From assembly GCA_902568465.1 (NCBI GenBank), contig CACFQR010000002.1:42501-106500 (forward strand): DNA of 64,000 nt, in the 5' to 3' direction. Position 1 is the stretch's first letter. Every line of letters begins with the position of its first letter. The position numbers and the translations under genes were made by a program. The notes under the pieces were generated by a model that saw only the letters and a list, made by a program, of their open reading frames with translations, had not been told where the DNA came from and made no database searches. Positions 61,660 through 64,000 of this stretch are shown piece after piece. The stretch is from an uncultured Pelagibacteraceae bacterium. Lineage in GTDB: Bacteria > Pseudomonadota > Alphaproteobacteria > Pelagibacterales > Pelagibacteraceae.

Positions 61660-62685
61660 ATGAAAATTTTAGTAACAGGCGGGTGTGGATTTGTAGGGTC
61701 GAATATTGCGGTCTTTTTAAAAAAAAAACTGCGAAATTCAAAAATTAATACTTTGGATAACTTGTGCCGAAGAGGCTCTTATATTAATTATGAAAGATTA
61801 AAAAGATATAAAATTAAAAATTATAAATTTAATATAGAAGATTATTCTAAAATAAAAAAATTACCAAAATATGATTTAATCATTGACTGCTGCGCTGAAG
61901 CAGCTGTAGAGGTTTCTAAAAAAGATGTAGATAGAGTTTTTAATACCAATTTAATTGGGACTTTTAACTTATTAAAAAAATGTGTTGCAAACAAATCAAG
62001 TTTAATTTTTCTTTCTTCTAGTAGAGTTTATTCAATAAATTTACTAGATAAATTAAAAAGTAAAATAAAAAAAAATATAAAAAAACATTTCTTAATTGAT
62101 AAACTGTTAAGCACAAATGGAGCAAAATCTATATATGGATTTACAAAATTTAGTTCAGAAGAACTTATTAAAGAGTATTCTTATTTATTTAAGTTAAAAT
62201 ATATTATAAATAGATTTGGTGTAATTTCTGGTCCATGGCAATTTGGAAAACAAGAGCAAGGTTTTGTAAGCTTATGGATTTGGAGCCACTTAAACAAAAA
62301 AAAACTTAGCTACATTGGATATGGGGGCAAAGGTCATCAGGTGAGGGATGTAATACATATAGAAGATGTCTGCGAATTAATATTAAAACAAATAAACCAA
62401 TTTTCAAAAAAACATAACCTATTATTGAATGTAGGTGGTGGAAGAAATAATGCCATATCGTTAAAAACTCTTACTCAGAAATGCCAAATAATCACCGCAA
62501 ATACTATTAAATTTTCTATAAAAAAGAAAACCTCAGTTTATGATATACCTTATTTTGTTACAGATAATTCAAAAGTGAATAATTTGTACAAGTGGAAACC
62601 TCAAAAAAGTATAGATGATATAATTACGGACACTTATTTATGGATGATTGTAAATTTAAATAAAATAAAAAAATATTTTAAATGA
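61660..62685 (+). CDS. NAD-dependent epimerase, CDP-paratose 2-epimerase-like
   Basis: A 341-residue extended SDR with GGCGFVGSNIAVFL at 7-20, LDNLCRRGSYINYERLK (the RRGS stretch is characteristic of CDP-paratose 2-epimerase relatives), SSSRVYSI and YGFTKFSSEE with the Tyr-x3-Lys pair. VRDVIHIEDVCE follows. The family inverts C-2 of a CDP sugar. It heads a plus-strand set after the divergent spacer and overlaps the next epimerase by four bases. Confidence 0.8.
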   Translation: MKILVTGGCGFVGSNIAVFLKKKLRNSKINTLDNLCRRGSYINYERLKRYKIKNYKFNIEDYSKIKKLPKYDLIIDCCAEAAVEVSKKDVDRVFNTNLIGTFNLLKKCVANKSSLIFLSSSRVYSINLLDKLKSKIKKNIKKHFLIDKLLSTNGAKSIYGFTKFSSEELIKEYSYLFKLKYIINRFGVISGPWQFGKQEQGFVSLWIWSHLNKKKLSYIGYGGKGHQVRDVIHIEDVCELILKQINQFSKKHNLLLNVGGGRNNAISLKTLTQKCQIITANTIKFSIKKKTSVYDIPYFVTDNSKVNNLYKWKPQKSIDDIITDTYLWMIVNLNKIKKYFK

Positions 62686-63737
62686 GCGTTGTATTAATAA
62701 CAGGATCTTGCGGATTAGTTGGAGCAGAGTCCACAAAGTTTTTTTGTGAAAAAGGCTTTGATGTCGTGGGAGTAGACAATAACTATAGAAACTTTTTTTT
62801 TGGCTCAGATGGAGATACTACTTGGGTTAAAAAAAATTTAATGAAGAAATATAAAAATTATGTACATTTTAACTCAAATACTCAAAATTATTCAAATTTA
62901 GAAAAAATTTTTAGAAAATATAAAAAATCAATAAAATTAATAATACATTCTGCGGCGCAACCTTCACATGATTTAGCAAAAATTATACCAATGGTAGATT
63001 TTAAAACTAATGCAGAATCCACTATAAACTTATTAGAACTTACAAAAAAATTCTGCCCAGAATCTCCATTTATATTTATGTCAACAAATAAAGTTTATGG
63101 AGATAATCCAAACTTTCTTCCACTTATCGAAGGTAAAACAAGATGGAAATTGAAAAAAGGTAATAAATTTTTTCGAGGGATTGACGAAAGTATGTCCATA
63201 GATAATTGCATACATAGTTTATTTGGAGTATCTAAAATTTATGCAGATTTAGCTGTTCAAGAGTATGGGAGAAATGTAGGGTTAAAAACAGTTTGTTTCA
63301 GAGCTGGATGTATAACTGGACCAATGCATTCAGGAGCTAAGCTTCATGGTTTTTTATCATATTTAGTTAAGTCATGCTTAACTAAAAAAAAATATACAAT
63401 TATTGGTTACAAGGGGAAACAAGTAAGAGACAATATTCATAGCTCCGATCTGATTCAATGTTTCTGGAATTATTATAAAAAGCCAAGAAAAGCAGAGATT
63501 TATAATATAGGTGGCGGAATCATGTCAAATTGCTCAGTATTAGAAGCTCTTGAATTAGTTAGCAAATATACAAATTTAAATATAAAAAAAGAATATATAA
63601 AAGAAAATAGAGTTGGAGACCACATTTGGTATATTTCAAATATTAATAAATTCAAGAAACATTACCCCAAATGGAAGCAAACTTATGATAATTCTAAAAT
63701 CATAAAAGAGTTAATTGAAAGTATTTGGGAAAAATAA
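62682..63737 (+). CDS. NAD-dependent epimerase, CDP-paratose 2-epimerase-like (second)
   Basis: A 351-residue extended SDR with LITGSCGLVGAESTKFF, VDNNYRNFFFGSDGDTTW (the FFG segment shared by RfbE-type proteins), IHSAAQPSHDLA and MSTNKVYGD. A FGVSKIYADL stretch offers Lys four residues after Phe instead of Tyr, so the Tyr-x3-Lys pair is altered there. VRDNIHSSDLIQCF follows. It is paired with the epimerase before it; such two-gene pairs may form a complex or act in sequence. Confidence 0.78.
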   Translation: MSVVLITGSCGLVGAESTKFFCEKGFDVVGVDNNYRNFFFGSDGDTTWVKKNLMKKYKNYVHFNSNTQNYSNLEKIFRKYKKSIKLIIHSAAQPSHDLAKIIPMVDFKTNAESTINLLELTKKFCPESPFIFMSTNKVYGDNPNFLPLIEGKTRWKLKKGNKFFRGIDESMSIDNCIHSLFGVSKIYADLAVQEYGRNVGLKTVCFRAGCITGPMHSGAKLHGFLSYLVKSCLTKKKYTIIGYKGKQVRDNIHSSDLIQCFWNYYKKPRKAEIYNIGGGIMSNCSVLEALELVSKYTNLNIKKEYIKENRVGDHIWYISNINKFKKHYPKWKQTYDNSKIIKELIESIWEK

Positions 63738-63746
63738 ACATATATT

Positions 63747-64000
63747 ATGGCAAAAAGACTTAATAATAACGAAATCAGTATAATAGGTGGCGCTGGACAT
63801 GTAGGATTTCCTCTAGGATTAGTCTTTGCGTCAAAAAATTTTAAAGTAAATTTAATCGATTATAACAAAATATATTTAGAAAAAATTAGCAGGGGAATAC
63901 CTCCTTTTTTAGAAAAAGGTTCAAAAAAATTATTAAAAAGATGCCTTTTAAGAAAAAAACTATTTACTTATTCTAATTATGAATCTTTAAAAAATAGTAA
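63747..64000 (+). CDS. Nucleotide-sugar dehydrogenase, N-terminal part (cut by window end)
   Basis: An ATG nine bases after the preceding stop opens a frame that continues past the window. The 84 visible residues show IIGGAGHVGFPLGLVFA (NAD-binding Rossmann, glycines 14-20), a LIDYN acidic strand 2 and a GIPPFLEKG segment, matching the UDP-glucose/GDP-mannose dehydrogenase family. It would oxidise C-6 of a nucleotide sugar to a uronate. The exact substrate needs the missing C-terminal domains. Confidence 0.8.
   Translation, partial: MAKRLNNNEISIIGGAGHVGFPLGLVFASKNFKVNLIDYNKIYLEKISRGIPPFLEKGSKKLLKRCLLRKKLFTYSNYESLKNS

Noticed and set aside
1-64000. CRISPR arrays, tRNA or rRNA genes, transposases and long direct repeats
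   Set aside because: No regularly spaced repeats, cloverleaf-like segments, rRNA-like stretches or transposase motifs were seen; nearly all sequence is taken up by the listed genes. Reading by eye could miss short or degraded elements.

Overview
The window is a strongly A+T-rich, almost gap-free cell-surface glycan locus. Its small spacers, many 1-14 base gene overlaps, lysine/asparagine-rich proteins and an EPS-type MarR regulator at the head are what I would expect of a marine alphaproteobacterium of the SAR11/Pelagibacter type, whose genomes carry a hypervariable cell-surface island. That assignment is inference; no rRNA, tRNA or housekeeping marker is present to prove it. I see no insertion sequence, CRISPR array or attachment site.

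Layout. (1) 1-881: a small MarR-like regulator, a NusG/RfaH-like antitermination factor and a perfect 8-bp hairpin just before the first sugar gene. (2) 882-13888: a 'sporadic carbohydrate cluster' module with epimerases, a nucleotidyltransferase-PfkB kinase fusion, a DegT-type aminotransferase, a split transketolase, a HAD phosphatase, a choline-kinase-like kinase, a 2OG-Fe(II) oxygenase, a LIC12192-type protein, a methyltransferase, a cupin, a class III aminotransferase and a glycosyltransferase. (3) 13925-36419: radical SAM, methyltransferase and nonulosonic (sialic/legionaminic-like) acid genes, including two NeuB, NeuC, a PtmE-like nucleotidyltransferase and NeuA, with a PglK/MsbA-type ABC exporter, a formyltransferase, a Maf/DUF115-like protein, an orphan HisH and several oxidoreductases and glycosyltransferases. 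(4) 36426-48354: a UDP-glucuronate-4-epimerase-like enzyme, a shortened pyruvate-kinase-like protein, a sulfotransferase, and a module of two HisC-like aminotransferases around a CMP-sugar-synthetase-like protein and a radical SAM enzyme. (5) 48357-50765: a BtuB-like TonB receptor and an S-component-like membrane protein. (6) 50810-59646: CDP-glucose-derived deoxysugar genes (rfbG, C-methyltransferase, rfbF, reductase), glycosyltransferases, methyltransferases and an FAD oxidoreductase. (7) 59656-61611: two minus-strand genes. (8) 61660-64000: two CDP-paratose-2-epimerase-like genes and the start of a nucleotide-sugar dehydrogenase.

How it works together (inference): the genes make several activated sugars, including at least one CMP-nonulosonate and one CDP-6-deoxy, probably C-methylated, sugar. 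These are decorated by methyl, formyl, sulfo and amino groups, assembled by about eight glycosyltransferase-like proteins and probably flipped by the ABC exporter. The first 59.6 kb reads in one direction, which fits a processive antitermination factor at its head.

Three genes are interrupted by an apparent single extra base in a homopolymer: A8 at 1859-1866, A7 at 3712-3718 and G8 (C8 on the plus strand) at 61397-61404. The G8 tract looks like a phase-variation contingency locus, but an assembly error is the main alternative for all three.
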